A DNA stretch of 64,000 bases from Nocardioides sp. Lineage in GTDB: Bacteria; Actinomycetota; Actinomycetes; Propionibacteriales; Nocardioidaceae. Shown here one piece after another: positions 1 to 7,552 of the stretch. Location: positions 1 to 64,000 of the forward strand of contig NZ_JASEEQ010000006.1 in assembly GCF_030019515.1 (NCBI RefSeq), written 5' to 3'. Below the pieces are notes generated by a model. The model saw nothing but the letters and a program-made list of their open reading frames with translations, was not told the DNA's origin and did not search any database. The translations under genes and the position numbers were made by a program. The number at the start of each line of letters is the position of its first letter. The stretch's first letter is position 1.

Positions 1-1
1 A

Positions 2-280
2 GCAGGCCGCGGGGCGCCCGCCCGGCTGCTCGGCGCGCTCGGCCCGCTGCTCGACGCGATGACGAGCGCCGACCCGGAGCTGCGCCCGCCCACGGCCGCG
101 GCGGCCCTCGAGCGGCTGCGCCGGATCGAGGTGCCGACCGACCGGCCCTGGCCGCACGTCCCCGACCGGCTGCCCGAGCCGCCGGCCGCCCGCGTGAGCC
201 GCTGGGCCGATGTCGCGATCGCCTGCTTCGCCGGCGTGATCGCGCTGTGCGCCGTCGCGGTCTACCTGCTCCTGTCCTGA
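2..280 (+). CDS. C-terminal fragment of a serine/threonine protein kinase-like membrane protein (5' end outside window)
   Basis: The reading frame is open from the left edge and ends with TGA at 278-280, so only about 92 residues are visible. They begin with a stretch of the type LLDAMTSADPELRPP followed by an amphipathic helix, which is how the last helices of Hanks-type kinase domains usually end (the conserved Arg-Pro in the final helix is present). A linker rich in Pro and Arg follows, then one hydrophobic segment (about ADVAIACFAGVIALCAVAVY) and almost nothing after it. A membrane-anchored kinase with a C-terminal anchor is the simplest reading. The catalytic residues lie outside the window, so activity cannot be judged. 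Confidence 0.6.
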   Translation, partial: AGRGAPARLLGALGPLLDAMTSADPELRPPTAAAALERLRRIEVPTDRPWPHVPDRLPEPPAARVSRWADVAIACFAGVIALCAVAVYLLLS

Positions 281-465
281 CCGCCGTGCTGCGGGCCGTC
301 CCGGTACGTGTCCTGGTGGGCGTGCTGCGGCTGCCCGGCGCGTCGACCGGCGCGGACCAGGACGTCGCGACCGCTCGCGAGCGCGGGATCCCGGTCTGGC
401 ACCGGGTCGAGGACGTGCCGGGCTATCGGCACGACGACGTGGAGGCGGTCGGCGCGCCCGCCTAG
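247..465 (+). pseudogene. possible 5'-truncated nucleoside deoxyribosyltransferase-like (DUF4406-type) remnant
   Basis: The frame opens with GTG at 247 inside the preceding kinase gene and ends at 465. The middle (RLPGASTGADQDVATARERG, then IPVW) resembles the C-terminal half of small DUF4406/nucleoside 2-deoxyribosyltransferase-like proteins, where a Leu-Pro-Gly turn is followed by a helix containing Ala-Asp-x-Glu/Asp-Val-Ala. The N-terminal half of such proteins, with its first strand and Gly-Pro loop, is missing, and the upstream bases are occupied by the kinase frame. I see no ribosome binding site. It could be a decayed gene fragment or a short functional protein; the family match is by eye only. 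Confidence 0.3.
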
Positions 466-468
466 GCT
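463..468 (+). promoter_or_regulatory. -10 box of a leaderless promoter for nfo
   Basis: TAGGCT ends seven bases before the ATG at 476, so the predicted transcript start coincides with the start codon. No Shine-Dalgarno sequence precedes the ATG. The spacing matches several other genes in this window. Confidence 0.5.
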
Positions 469-475
469 CGGCCGC

Positions 476-1285
476 ATGAGCACCACCGGAAGCATCCCCA
501 TCGGAGCCCATGTCGACCAGAGCGACCCGATCGCCGAGGCCCGGGCGCGGGAGATGCCGCACGTGCAGTTCTTCCTCGGCGACCCGCAGGGCTACCAGGG
601 ACCCGAGTTCCGCTACGCCGGCGGAGCCGACGCGCTGCGGGCGGACGCCGAGGCCGCCGGGGTCGGGCTCTACGTGCACGCGCCGTACATCGTGAATGTC
701 GCGACCACCAACAACCGGATCCGGATCCCCAGCCGCAAGCTGCTCCAGCAGCACGTCGACGCGGCGTCCTCCATCGGCGCGCGCGGGCTGATCGTGCACG
801 GCGGGCACGTCAACAAGGATGACGATCCCGAGAAGGGGTTCGACAACTGGCGCAAGGCGATCGAGGCGGTCGACCTGAAGCTGCCGCTGCTCATCGAGAA
901 CACCGCCGGCGGTGACAACGCGATGACCCGCCACCTCGACCGGATCGGCCGGGTGTGGGACGCGATCGCCTCGGCCGAGCAGGCCGACCTGGTCGGGTTC
1001 TGCCTCGACACCTGCCACGCCCACGCCGGCGGCAACGCCCTGGAGACCGTGGTCGACGACGTACGCCGGATCACCGGGCGGATCGACCTGGTGCACTGCA
1101 ACGACAGCCGCGACGAGTTCGACTCCGGCGCCGACCGGCATGCCGGCCTCGGTGCCGGCAAGGTCGACCCCGACCTGCTGGCCGCCGTGGTCCGCGACGC
1201 CGCCGCCCCGGTGATCCTGGAGACCCCGGGCGGCGCGGCCGAGCACCGCGCGGACGCCGCCTGGCTCCGGGATCGGATCGCATGA
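476..1285 (+). CDS. nfo: deoxyribonuclease IV (AP endonuclease, endonuclease IV family)
   Basis: This 269-residue protein is the expected size for endonuclease IV, which cleaves DNA 5' to abasic sites in base excision repair using three zinc ions in a TIM barrel. All nine metal ligands of the family can be placed: H68 (VHAPY), H108 (IVHGGH), E141 (LLIEN), D178 and H181 (CLDTCHAH), H207 (LVHCND), D220 and H222 (GADRHAG) and E249 (VILET). The ATG at 476 is chosen because it gives the family's usual N-terminus (IPIGAHV strand) and follows a -10 box by seven bases, suggesting a leaderless mRNA. It overlaps the next gene by ATGA and is probably cotranscribed with it. Confidence 0.93.
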   Translation: MSTTGSIPIGAHVDQSDPIAEARAREMPHVQFFLGDPQGYQGPEFRYAGGADALRADAEAAGVGLYVHAPYIVNVATTNNRIRIPSRKLLQQHVDAASSIGARGLIVHGGHVNKDDDPEKGFDNWRKAIEAVDLKLPLLIENTAGGDNAMTRHLDRIGRVWDAIASAEQADLVGFCLDTCHAHAGGNALETVVDDVRRITGRIDLVHCNDSRDEFDSGADRHAGLGAGKVDPDLLAAVVRDAAAPVILETPGGAAEHRADAAWLRDRIA

Positions 1286-1695
1286 CGTCGCGGATCACCG
1301 AGCTCAGCGTCGACTGCGCCGACCCGGCCGCGCTCGCGCGGTTCTGGGCCGCCGTGCTCGACTACGCCGTGCTCGACGAGGAGCCCGACCTCGTGGAGAT
1401 CGGCCCGGCGGGGCGCGTCGACGAGCAGCTGCTGGCCGAGGTCCGCACCGGGCCGGTCACACCGACGATCTTCTTCGCGCGCGTGCCCGAGGAGAAGGTG
1501 GTCAAGAACCGGCTGCACCTCGATCTCTCGCCGGTCGACACCGACCGCGACACGGAGGTGGCGCGGCTCGAGGCGCTCGGCGCCCGGCGTACCGACCTCG
1601 CGCCGACGGACTCGACCTGGGTCGTGATGCTCGATCCGGAGGGCAACGAGTTCTGCGTGCTGCGCAGCCTCGCACCCGGCCGGTTCGCCCTCTGA
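1282..1695 (+). CDS. VOC (glyoxalase/bleomycin-resistance fold) family protein
   Basis: The 137-residue protein starts with ATG overlapping the nfo stop codon (ATGA), implying translational coupling. It has the beta-alpha-beta-beta-beta repeats of the vicinal oxygen chelate fold: an opening strand (ITELSVDCADPAALARFW), a central strand with KNRLHLDL, and the typical closing segment MLDPEGNEFCVL. Many actinobacterial 'glyoxalase-like domain' proteins share this arrangement with LHLDL and DPEGNEFC. His in LHLDL and Glu in NEFC are candidate metal ligands. The substrate is unknown; proximity to nfo does not assign a reaction. There is no signal peptide. Confidence 0.8.
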   Translation: MTSRITELSVDCADPAALARFWAAVLDYAVLDEEPDLVEIGPAGRVDEQLLAEVRTGPVTPTIFFARVPEEKVVKNRLHLDLSPVDTDRDTEVARLEALGARRTDLAPTDSTWVVMLDPEGNEFCVLRSLAPGRFAL

Positions 1696-1761
1696 CGACC
1701 CGGAGCCACCACGGCCGACCGACGGCTGCGGACCGGGTGCCCGACCGCCGGGACCGGCGTG

Positions 1762-2061
1762 TCAGTCGACCATCACGATGAGGTCGCGCACCTCTCCGGG
1801 CCCGGTGCGGTCCGCACGCTCACGCACCAGGCGGAGCGGTCGCGCGGCGGCGTCCGGCGTACCGAACACGAGGAACTCGAACCCGTGGTCACCCTCCTCG
1901 AGCGCCACGAGGTGACCGGGCCGGTCCTCGACCCGCCAGCTGCTGAGCGAGCGGCGGAACCGGACGTGCAGGCGGGACCCGGCCGGGACCGTGAGCACGT
2001 CGCCGGCCCGCGGGTCATCGACGACGTGACGATCGACGTGTTCCGTGGTGCGGCTCGGCAT
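1762..2061 (-). CDS. small beta-rich protein, possibly I42 (chagasin-like) protease inhibitor fold
   Basis: This is a 99-residue protein with ATG at 2061 preceded by a strong ribosome binding site (GAGGAGG about six bases upstream). The order of segments, AGDVLTVPAGSRLHVRF, then SSWRVEDRPG, then a strand with HGFEFLVF and a last strand with RPLRLVRER, resembles the beta pattern of chagasin-type inhibitors (MEROPS I42), in which three loops enter the protease active site. The signature loop residues (NPTTGY, GxG, RPW) are not conserved, so the assignment is weak. It lies 121 bases downstream of the CHAT protease gene on the same strand and could belong to that cluster. No signal peptide or membrane segment is visible. 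Confidence 0.45.
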   Translation of the reverse strand: MPSRTTEHVDRHVVDDPRAGDVLTVPAGSRLHVRFRRSLSSWRVEDRPGHLVALEEGDHGFEFLVFGTPDAAARPLRLVRERADRTGPGEVRDLIVMVD

Positions 2062-2182
2062 GGTGGCCTCCTCGTCGGCTGGTGACGATGAGGAGCGCCG
2101 GACCCACCGGCTGATACCCGCGCACCTGACACACGTGTCGTCGATCGGCGCTCGGGACGACAGTTGGGTCAGGTGCGCGACG

Positions 2183-4636
2183 TCAGCCGAAGCAGACCAG
2201 TGGCACCGGGGCGGTCCCGGCCGCGACCGCCGGCACCGCTGCGGCGAGCGCCGTCGCGGGCTCCACGCCGGCGGCCAGCTGCTGGTGGACGGCGACGAGG
2301 ACGTCGTACGCCGCCCGGTCGTTGACCGCGGCCGCGGACGCGACCACGCAGCGGGCACCGGCGTGCAGCCAGGCGGTCGCCATGCCGATCAGCTCGTCGC
2401 CCCACCGGACCGTCGAGCGGCCGACCTCGCACGCGGAGAGCACGACCACGTCGGGCACCTGCCGGAGCTGGTCGATGTCGTAGCCGAACCACGACCCGTC
2501 GGCGAGCTGGAGACCGGTGAACATGGCGTTCTCGGCGGCGTGCCGGCCGTGGGCCGCGACGTGCAGGACGTCCACGCTCGCGGCGAGCTCGGAGACCGCG
2601 GCGGCGGTCGCGTCCGCGCCGGTGAGCACGCGGGCGTCCTTCCACTCCTTCGCGGCCGCGACGACCTCGTCCTCGGCGCGCGCGACCCGTGGCCCGGCCA
2701 CGAACCCGGCCGTGGCGAGCCGCAGCGGCGTCGTACGCCGGGCCAGCCACGAGGTCGCCGACTGGGCGACCGTGACCGGGCGCCCCACGAAGCCGGGCAG
2801 CAGCGTCCACGGCACGCCGGCGAGCACGCCGGACGGCGTCAGCACGACCTGCCGACCGCCGACCGCGTCCAGGACCGGGGTCACGAGCAGGCTGGCCAGC
2901 GCGGCCAGCCGGTCGGCGAGGGCCGTGCGCACGAACCCGGCCATCGCGTCGGGCAGGTCCGAGGCCGCGACGTCGAGGTCGGGCAGCAGCCCGCCGAGCA
3001 TCCCGTCGAGCACGGAGCGGGCGCCGAGGTCGACCCACGTGGCATCGGCGTCGGTGACCACGAGCGCGACCAGCTGGTCGGCGGCCACCACGTAGGCGAC
3101 CAGCGCGGTGCCCTCGTCAAGGGCGTCCCGCAGCTCGTCGAGCGTCACCGGGTCCGCGACCTCGCCCGAGCCGCGCTGCTGCCAGGCCCGCTCGCGGATC
3201 CGCTGGCGCAGCTCGGTCTCGCGCTCGGGGTCGCGCCGGCCGCCCTCGGCCGCCATCTCCCGCAGCTCGGTGAGGTCCGCGACGATCTGTTGGTCCTCCG
3301 GCGCCCGCACCGGCTGCACCCGGCTGGCCAGCATCCGCGCCCGCTCGGACCACTCGAACAGGACCTCGGCCTTCGCCGACTCCACGGCGAGCGCGAGACC
3401 GCGGGCCGCGAGGCGTACGCCGAGCCCGGCGACCCCGGTCTGGAGGTCCAAGGATCCGAATGAGCTCTGCCAGGCGTGCAGGTCGCTCAGCCCCGTGCGC
3501 AGGTGTCGTAGCGCGGCGGCCGAGCGGCCCTTCGCGGCGGCCAGCTCAGCGTGGACGTCGTGGTCGAGCAGGCGGGTCTCAAGTGGCCCGTGCTGGGTCC
3601 GGCGACTCGGCGGCATCTCCGCGTCCGCCCGGTCCGGGTGGTCCGGGTGGTCCGGGTGGTCCGCCAGGAGCATCCGCACGCCGTGGAGCCGAACGTCGAT
3701 GCTCGCCCAACCGAAGCCCTGGGCCTCCAGCTCGGTCGCCAGGGATGCGAGGGTCTCCGGTGCGACCGGCCGGCGCGACCCGGCCACGGCGAGCGCGACC
3801 GCATCAGCCCGGGCGCGCCAGGAATCGGCTCCCAGCCGGCTGAACCGTCCCGCCGCGGCCCGCGCCCAGGCCCCGGCCCTAACCGGGTCGCGCCACTGCA
3901 TCCGCCGGGCGAGGGCCAGCTCGGCCTCGGCCTGACGGCGACGCAGTCGTCGCACGCCGTAGGCCCGCGCGGCGGACTCGAGCAGCTCGACGCCCTCGTC
4001 GACCAGACCTGCCGCCAGGAGGGCCTCCGCACGGTCCTGCTCACAGATCGCGCGGAGCACGGGGCTCACTGGAGCGATGACCACGTAGGCGTCGGACATC
4101 GCCGTCAACGCCCCCACGAGGTCGCCGGACAGCAGGCTCGCGTAGCCGAGGTTGTGCTTCGCCTTGGCGGCATTGAAGTCGTCCCCGGCCAGCCCGAACT
4201 GCTCGACCGCAACCTCGAAGTCGGAGGCGGCGGCCTGGGTGTTGCCGACCTGGAGATGCACCCCACCGCGGTTGATGAAGACCTTGGCGAGCTCGTCAGG
4301 CACGGCACGCAAGCACTCGATCGCGGAGCCGAACGCCCCGAGGGCGCCGGCGACCTCCCCCTGCCGCATGAGAAGGAGCGCGTGCTGACCCTCAACGACC
4401 CCGCGGGTCTCGGCCGTGATCCCGGCCCTGTCCAGCGCGCGCCGACAGAGCTCTATCGCTGCGACCGGCGAGCCCTGGTCGGCTGTGATGTAGGCGAGAC
4501 TCGCCTCGACCCGAGCGAGGATGTCGTCCTCCGCCGAGCGCTCGAGGGCGGTCTCGAGAAGCCCTCGGGCACGGACGATCCGACCGTCATTGATCGCGGC
4601 GACACCCCTGCGATGGAGCTCGTCGGCCGTCAGCAC
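2183..4636 (-). CDS. TPR-CHAT protein (caspase-like protease domain)
   Basis: The 817-residue protein has about 290 N-terminal residues of TPR-like helical pairs, a long helical middle region, and a C-terminal CHAT domain from roughly residue 500. CHAT is a caspase-superfamily (clan CD) peptidase domain; its catalytic dyad can be placed at H696 (HVAAHG) and C736 (VLSACEVG), both intact. A short DHP tripeptide repeat occurs near 3637-3665. The start is GTG at 4636, eight bases after the subtilisin gene's stop, so it is almost certainly cotranscribed with it. There is no signal peptide; the protein should be cytoplasmic. In other bacteria TPR-CHAT proteases act as inducible effectors that cleave partner proteins. 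The target here is unknown, but the adjacent subtilisin is an obvious candidate. Confidence 0.85.
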   Translation of the reverse strand: MLTADELHRRGVAAINDGRIVRARGLLETALERSAEDDILARVEASLAYITADQGSPVAAIELCRRALDRAGITAETRGVVEGQHALLLMRQGEVAGALGAFGSAIECLRAVPDELAKVFINRGGVHLQVGNTQAAASDFEVAVEQFGLAGDDFNAAKAKHNLGYASLLSGDLVGALTAMSDAYVVIAPVSPVLRAICEQDRAEALLAAGLVDEGVELLESAARAYGVRRLRRRQAEAELALARRMQWRDPVRAGAWARAAAGRFSRLGADSWRARADAVALAVAGSRRPVAPETLASLATELEAQGFGWASIDVRLHGVRMLLADHPDHPDHPDRADAEMPPSRRTQHGPLETRLLDHDVHAELAAAKGRSAAALRHLRTGLSDLHAWQSSFGSLDLQTGVAGLGVRLAARGLALAVESAKAEVLFEWSERARMLASRVQPVRAPEDQQIVADLTELREMAAEGGRRDPERETELRQRIRERAWQQRGSGEVADPVTLDELRDALDEGTALVAYVVAADQLVALVVTDADATWVDLGARSVLDGMLGGLLPDLDVAASDLPDAMAGFVRTALADRLAALASLLVTPVLDAVGGRQVVLTPSGVLAGVPWTLLPGFVGRPVTVAQSATSWLARRTTPLRLATAGFVAGPRVARAEDEVVAAAKEWKDARVLTGADATAAAVSELAASVDVLHVAAHGRHAAENAMFTGLQLADGSWFGYDIDQLRQVPDVVVLSACEVGRSTVRWGDELIGMATAWLHAGARCVVASAAAVNDRAAYDVLVAVHQQLAAGVEPATALAAAVPAVAAGTAPVPLVCFG

Positions 4637-4643
4637 CCGCCCA

Positions 4644-6266
4644 TCATGGCGCCATCCCCGTCAGGGACTCCACCACTCGCCAACCGCGCTCAACCGCGGT
4701 GAGCACGTCGTCACCGTCGGCGATCGCGGGGGCAAGCGCCACCGCGACACACCCCGCGAGCAGCGGCGCCGCGAACGACGTGCCGCTCCAGACCCCGAAC
4801 CCGCCGCGGAAGTCGTCGGGATCGATCGACTCCCGTCGGCGCCCGAACGCGACCGTGCGGGCGACGGGCTGAAGGCCACCCTCGAACGCGGGGAAGGTGC
4901 TCATCACGGCGGCTCCGGGAGCGAACGCCCGGACCCACGGGCCCGCATTGCTGAACAGCGCATCGGTGAGACCGTTCGGGTTCAGCGCGCCCACGGAGAC
5001 GATCGGGAGACAGTCAGGGCTAGTCGGAATCGGGCCCGAACCGTCGGCCCACGGCGCGAAGGCCGCAGGGAAGGACGGGCGGCTCGTCGCGTCGTTGCCT
5101 GCCGAGCACACGACGACGGTGCCGTTCCGAGCCAGGTCCTCCAAGATGGCGTACAGGGTCGGATCGAAGAGCTCGTCCTCCGGCGTCTCGTGGTAATAGC
5201 CCATCGACAGACTGAGGACGTCGATAGGCACCCCTCCGTCCTCGCCGGCGCGGAAGCGGCGCGCCAGCTCTGCGACCTGGGCCAGCGCCGCGATCCAATC
5301 CGACTCGACCAGGGGTCCGTACGACGGAACGACGCGCCACGACAGGATGTCCGCGTCGGGGCAGGCCTGGTGCACCAACCCGGCGATGAAGGTGCCGTGT
5401 CCGGAGAGCGGATCGATCATCCCGTCCAACTGGCCGGTGAGGTCGCCGTGCAGCTCGGGATCATCGGCCGGGTCGGTGTGACCGATCGGCATGCCGTCGA
5501 TCGTCAGCCCCTTCCTGACCACAGGATCGAGCCACTCGTGGGCGCCGCACCCGGTGTCGAGGATCGCCACCACGACACGTCGCCCCGCCAGCTCGGCGTC
5601 CGGCGCGCGCCGCGGCGCCGGACCTACGTACGCGACCGGCTGGCGGCCACCGCTGCCGGGGACGGCGTAGGTGGCGACCGGGCCTGAGGCACCGCCGGCC
5701 GGGTGACTCACGTCGAACGGGTGGCTCACGTCGAACGGATGACTCACGTCGAACGGGTGACTCACGTCGAACGGGTGACTCACGTCGAACGGATGACTCA
5801 CGTCGAACGGATGACTCACGTCGAAGGGCGAGGTGTAGACGACGTGGTCCAGCCCGACGCCCCTGACCGCATCCACCCCGAACTGCGCGCGCGTCTGCTG
5901 CAGCAGCGTCCAGCCGTCCGGCGCGATGGTTGCCGTGTTGGAACCGATCTCGATCCGGACGGGTCGCACCCCGAACCTCAGGTTCGCGGTGTGGGGGTCC
6001 TCGCGCTCGGGGACGACGTCCCAGCCCAGCGGCTCGGCGACCGCGCGGAGCACGGCGAGCGCGCCCTCGAAGTCCACCGACTTCGAGATCACCAGCCGCG
6101 GGCCGACGTACACGGTGGGCCGGGGGGTGACGCCCTTGACGCTGATCGCCGTGGCCGGGTCCAGCACCCGGCCCTCGACCGTCGCGATCGACGCCGGCCG
6201 CGGCGGCGCCGGGTCACGGTCCAGCGGCTTGCGGACCGGCGGCTTCTTCTCGGGCTCCTGCGCCAT
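4644..6266 (-). CDS. S8 family (subtilisin-like) serine protease with seven FDVSHP repeats, apparently cytoplasmic
   Basis: The 540-residue protein has an intact S8 triad: Asp near 236 (VAILDTGCG), His near 289 (SGHGTFIAG) and Ser near 497 (GTSFAAP), with the oxyanion Asn in CSAGND. The first ~145 residues form a charged pro-like region without signal peptide or membrane segment, so secretion by the Sec route is not supported. Between this region and the catalytic domain are seven tandem copies of the hexapeptide FDVSHP (residues about 147-188), encoded by an 18-base repeat. ATG at 6266 has a ribosome binding site (AGGAGCC). The gene sits between a 153-residue protein gene and the TPR-CHAT gene in a tight operon headed by a sigma factor. 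Roles in proteolytic signalling or regulated killing are inference. Confidence 0.9.
   Translation of the reverse strand: MAQEPEKKPPVRKPLDRDPAPPRPASIATVEGRVLDPATAISVKGVTPRPTVYVGPRLVISKSVDFEGALAVLRAVAEPLGWDVVPEREDPHTANLRFGVRPVRIEIGSNTATIAPDGWTLLQQTRAQFGVDAVRGVGLDHVVYTSPFDVSHPFDVSHPFDVSHPFDVSHPFDVSHPFDVSHPFDVSHPAGGASGPVATYAVPGSGGRQPVAYVGPAPRRAPDAELAGRRVVVAILDTGCGAHEWLDPVVRKGLTIDGMPIGHTDPADDPELHGDLTGQLDGMIDPLSGHGTFIAGLVHQACPDADILSWRVVPSYGPLVESDWIAALAQVAELARRFRAGEDGGVPIDVLSLSMGYYHETPEDELFDPTLYAILEDLARNGTVVVCSAGNDATSRPSFPAAFAPWADGSGPIPTSPDCLPIVSVGALNPNGLTDALFSNAGPWVRAFAPGAAVMSTFPAFEGGLQPVARTVAFGRRRESIDPDDFRGGFGVWSGTSFAAPLLAGCVAVALAPAIADGDDVLTAVERGWRVVESLTGMAP
5702..5827 (-). repeat. seven tandem 18-base repeats inside the subtilisin gene (FDVSHP linker)
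   Basis: The plus strand shows seven in-frame copies containing CTCACGTCGAACGG, differing mainly at one A/G position. Each encodes FDVSHP on the minus strand. The near identity at DNA level suggests recent expansion and possible length variation between strains. Confidence 0.95.
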
Positions 6267-6276
6267 CGGGTGGCTC

Positions 6277-6738
6277 CTAGATCTCGAACGTCGGCGTGGC
6301 GAACGCCGGACGGGTGGTGTCGTGGGGTTCGAGCCTCAGCCGCAGCAGCCCGAGCGGCAGGTCGGTGAGCTCGAAACGGCCGGATTCCGTGACGACCGCG
6401 GCGTAGGGCGCGGGCAGCTCGCCCGGCAGTGCCCGCACGGTCATCGGCTCGGCGGGAACCACCCAGCCGTCGACGCGGGACCGGTCGCCGTCGACGGCGA
6501 CGCGGAGCAGCAGGTCGGTGTCCTCGTGGACGAAGCGCAGCGTGTACGCCGTGGACCCGCGCGCGCCGACCAGCTCGGTGGACCGCTCCACCAGCTCCAT
6601 CAGCTCGGCGTCCACGTCGCTGCCGGCCATGGCGGCGGTCGCCTGCATCGCGGCGACCAGGTGCGCGGGCACCGGGTCACGGCGCTCCCACACGTCCCGG
6701 ACGATCCCCAGCAGGGCCTCGCGGCTCAGCTCGCTCAT
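6277..6738 (-). CDS. uncharacterised 153-residue protein between the sigma factor and subtilisin genes
   Basis: I do not recognise a named family. The ATG at 6738 overlaps the sigma factor stop by ATGA, and only ten bases separate its end from the subtilisin start, so it belongs to the same operon. The N-terminal half is helical (LSREALLGIVRDVWERRD, then HLVAAM). The C-terminal half is a predicted beta sandwich (VDGWVVP, VVTESGRFEL, GLLRLRLEP) ending in FATPTFEI, a layout reminiscent of carboxypeptidase-regulatory-like folds. No membrane segment is present. Its position directly after the sigma gene makes a cytoplasmic anti-sigma or adaptor role possible, but nothing in the sequence proves this. 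Confidence 0.75.
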   Translation of the reverse strand: MSELSREALLGIVRDVWERRDPVPAHLVAAMQATAAMAGSDVDAELMELVERSTELVGARGSTAYTLRFVHEDTDLLLRVAVDGDRSRVDGWVVPAEPMTVRALPGELPAPYAAVVTESGRFELTDLPLGLLRLRLEPHDTTRPAFATPTFEI

Positions 6739-7349
6739 CGGTACTCCCCCGTCTCCGTGGCGCCGGCCTGCACCAGCGCCACCCTCAGCTTCGCCAGGCA
6801 TCGGCCCCGGGTGGGGCCGATGCTCCCCACCGGCATGTCCAGGTCGGCCGCGAGCTCGCGGTAGTCCGGCCGGTTCTCGAAGGCCACGATCCGAAGCAGC
6901 CGGCGGCACCGCTCGGGCAGCCGGTCGACCGCGGCCCAGAGCCGGTCGCCCTCGTCGCGCTGGACCACGGCGTCCTCGGCCGAGCGCTGCCGCGGCAGCA
7001 GCGGTGCCAGGTCGTCGTCGTCGGCCGGCGCGACCGCGGACGTCGCCTGCGCGACCCGCCAGGCCTCGCGGCGTGCGGTGGTGGTCAGCCAGCCGCCGAC
7101 CGCCTTCGCGTCGAGGATCGCCGCCCGGCGGCGTACCAGCGCCAGCCAGGTCGTCTGGATCACGTCCTCCGCCGCCGACTCCGAGAGCCGGTACGAGCGG
7201 ACCACGTGCCACAGCACCGGCGTCATCGCCGCCACCAGGTCGTCCAGCCCGCTGGGCTCCCCCGCGACCCAGCGGTTGAACCCGTCGGTCGCGCGCTGCC
7301 ACACCTCATCGGCCGGACCCACCGGCCGCACGGCCCCGATGCCGGTCAT
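6735..7349 (-). CDS. sigma-70 family (ECF-like) RNA polymerase sigma factor
   Basis: The chosen ATG at 7349 gives 204 residues; a longer frame to GTG at 7412 adds 21 Arg-rich residues that look non-coding. A GGGGAG lies about ten bases before the ATG. Region 2 is clear (LSESAAEDVIQTTWLALVRR, with the WL/AxRREA region 2.4-like helix), followed by an acidic linker and region 4 (LPERCRRLLRIVAFE, then YRELAADLDMPVGSIGPTRG). The recognition helix IGPTRGRCLAKLR is typical of a subgroup of actinobacterial sigma factors. It heads the cluster with the 153-residue protein, subtilisin and CHAT protease and is likely to control that operon; no zinc-binding anti-sigma gene is adjacent. Confidence 0.88.
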   Translation of the reverse strand: MTGIGAVRPVGPADEVWQRATDGFNRWVAGEPSGLDDLVAAMTPVLWHVVRSYRLSESAAEDVIQTTWLALVRRRAAILDAKAVGGWLTTTARREAWRVAQATSAVAPADDDDLAPLLPRQRSAEDAVVQRDEGDRLWAAVDRLPERCRRLLRIVAFENRPDYRELAADLDMPVGSIGPTRGRCLAKLRVALVQAGATETGEYR

Positions 7350-7539
7350 CGATCGCGTCGCTCCCCTGTGTCGTTCAGCCAGTCGCCCGGTCAGTCGCTC
7401 GGTCAGGATCACGTCCCCCAGGAGGCGAGGAGGCGCGCGCAGATACCTGGTCTGTACCTGTTCTGCACATCGTGGCGCGTCCGGGCCTGCGGCGCCATGG
7501 CCCGGACGGGTACGTCGAGGGCGGCCGGTCGGCGCCCGG

Positions 7540-7545
7540 TAGCGT
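7540..7545 (+). promoter_or_regulatory. -10 box of a leaderless promoter for the FemX-like gene
   Basis: TAGCGT is followed by seven bases and GTG at 7553. This decides between the in-frame GTG codons at 7544 and 7553 in favour of the latter. Confidence 0.45.
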
Positions 7546-7552
7546 GACCCGC

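Noticed and set aside
5702..5827. CRISPR array suggested by regular repeats
   Set aside because: The 18-base units are directly tandem without spacers and lie in frame within a protease gene.
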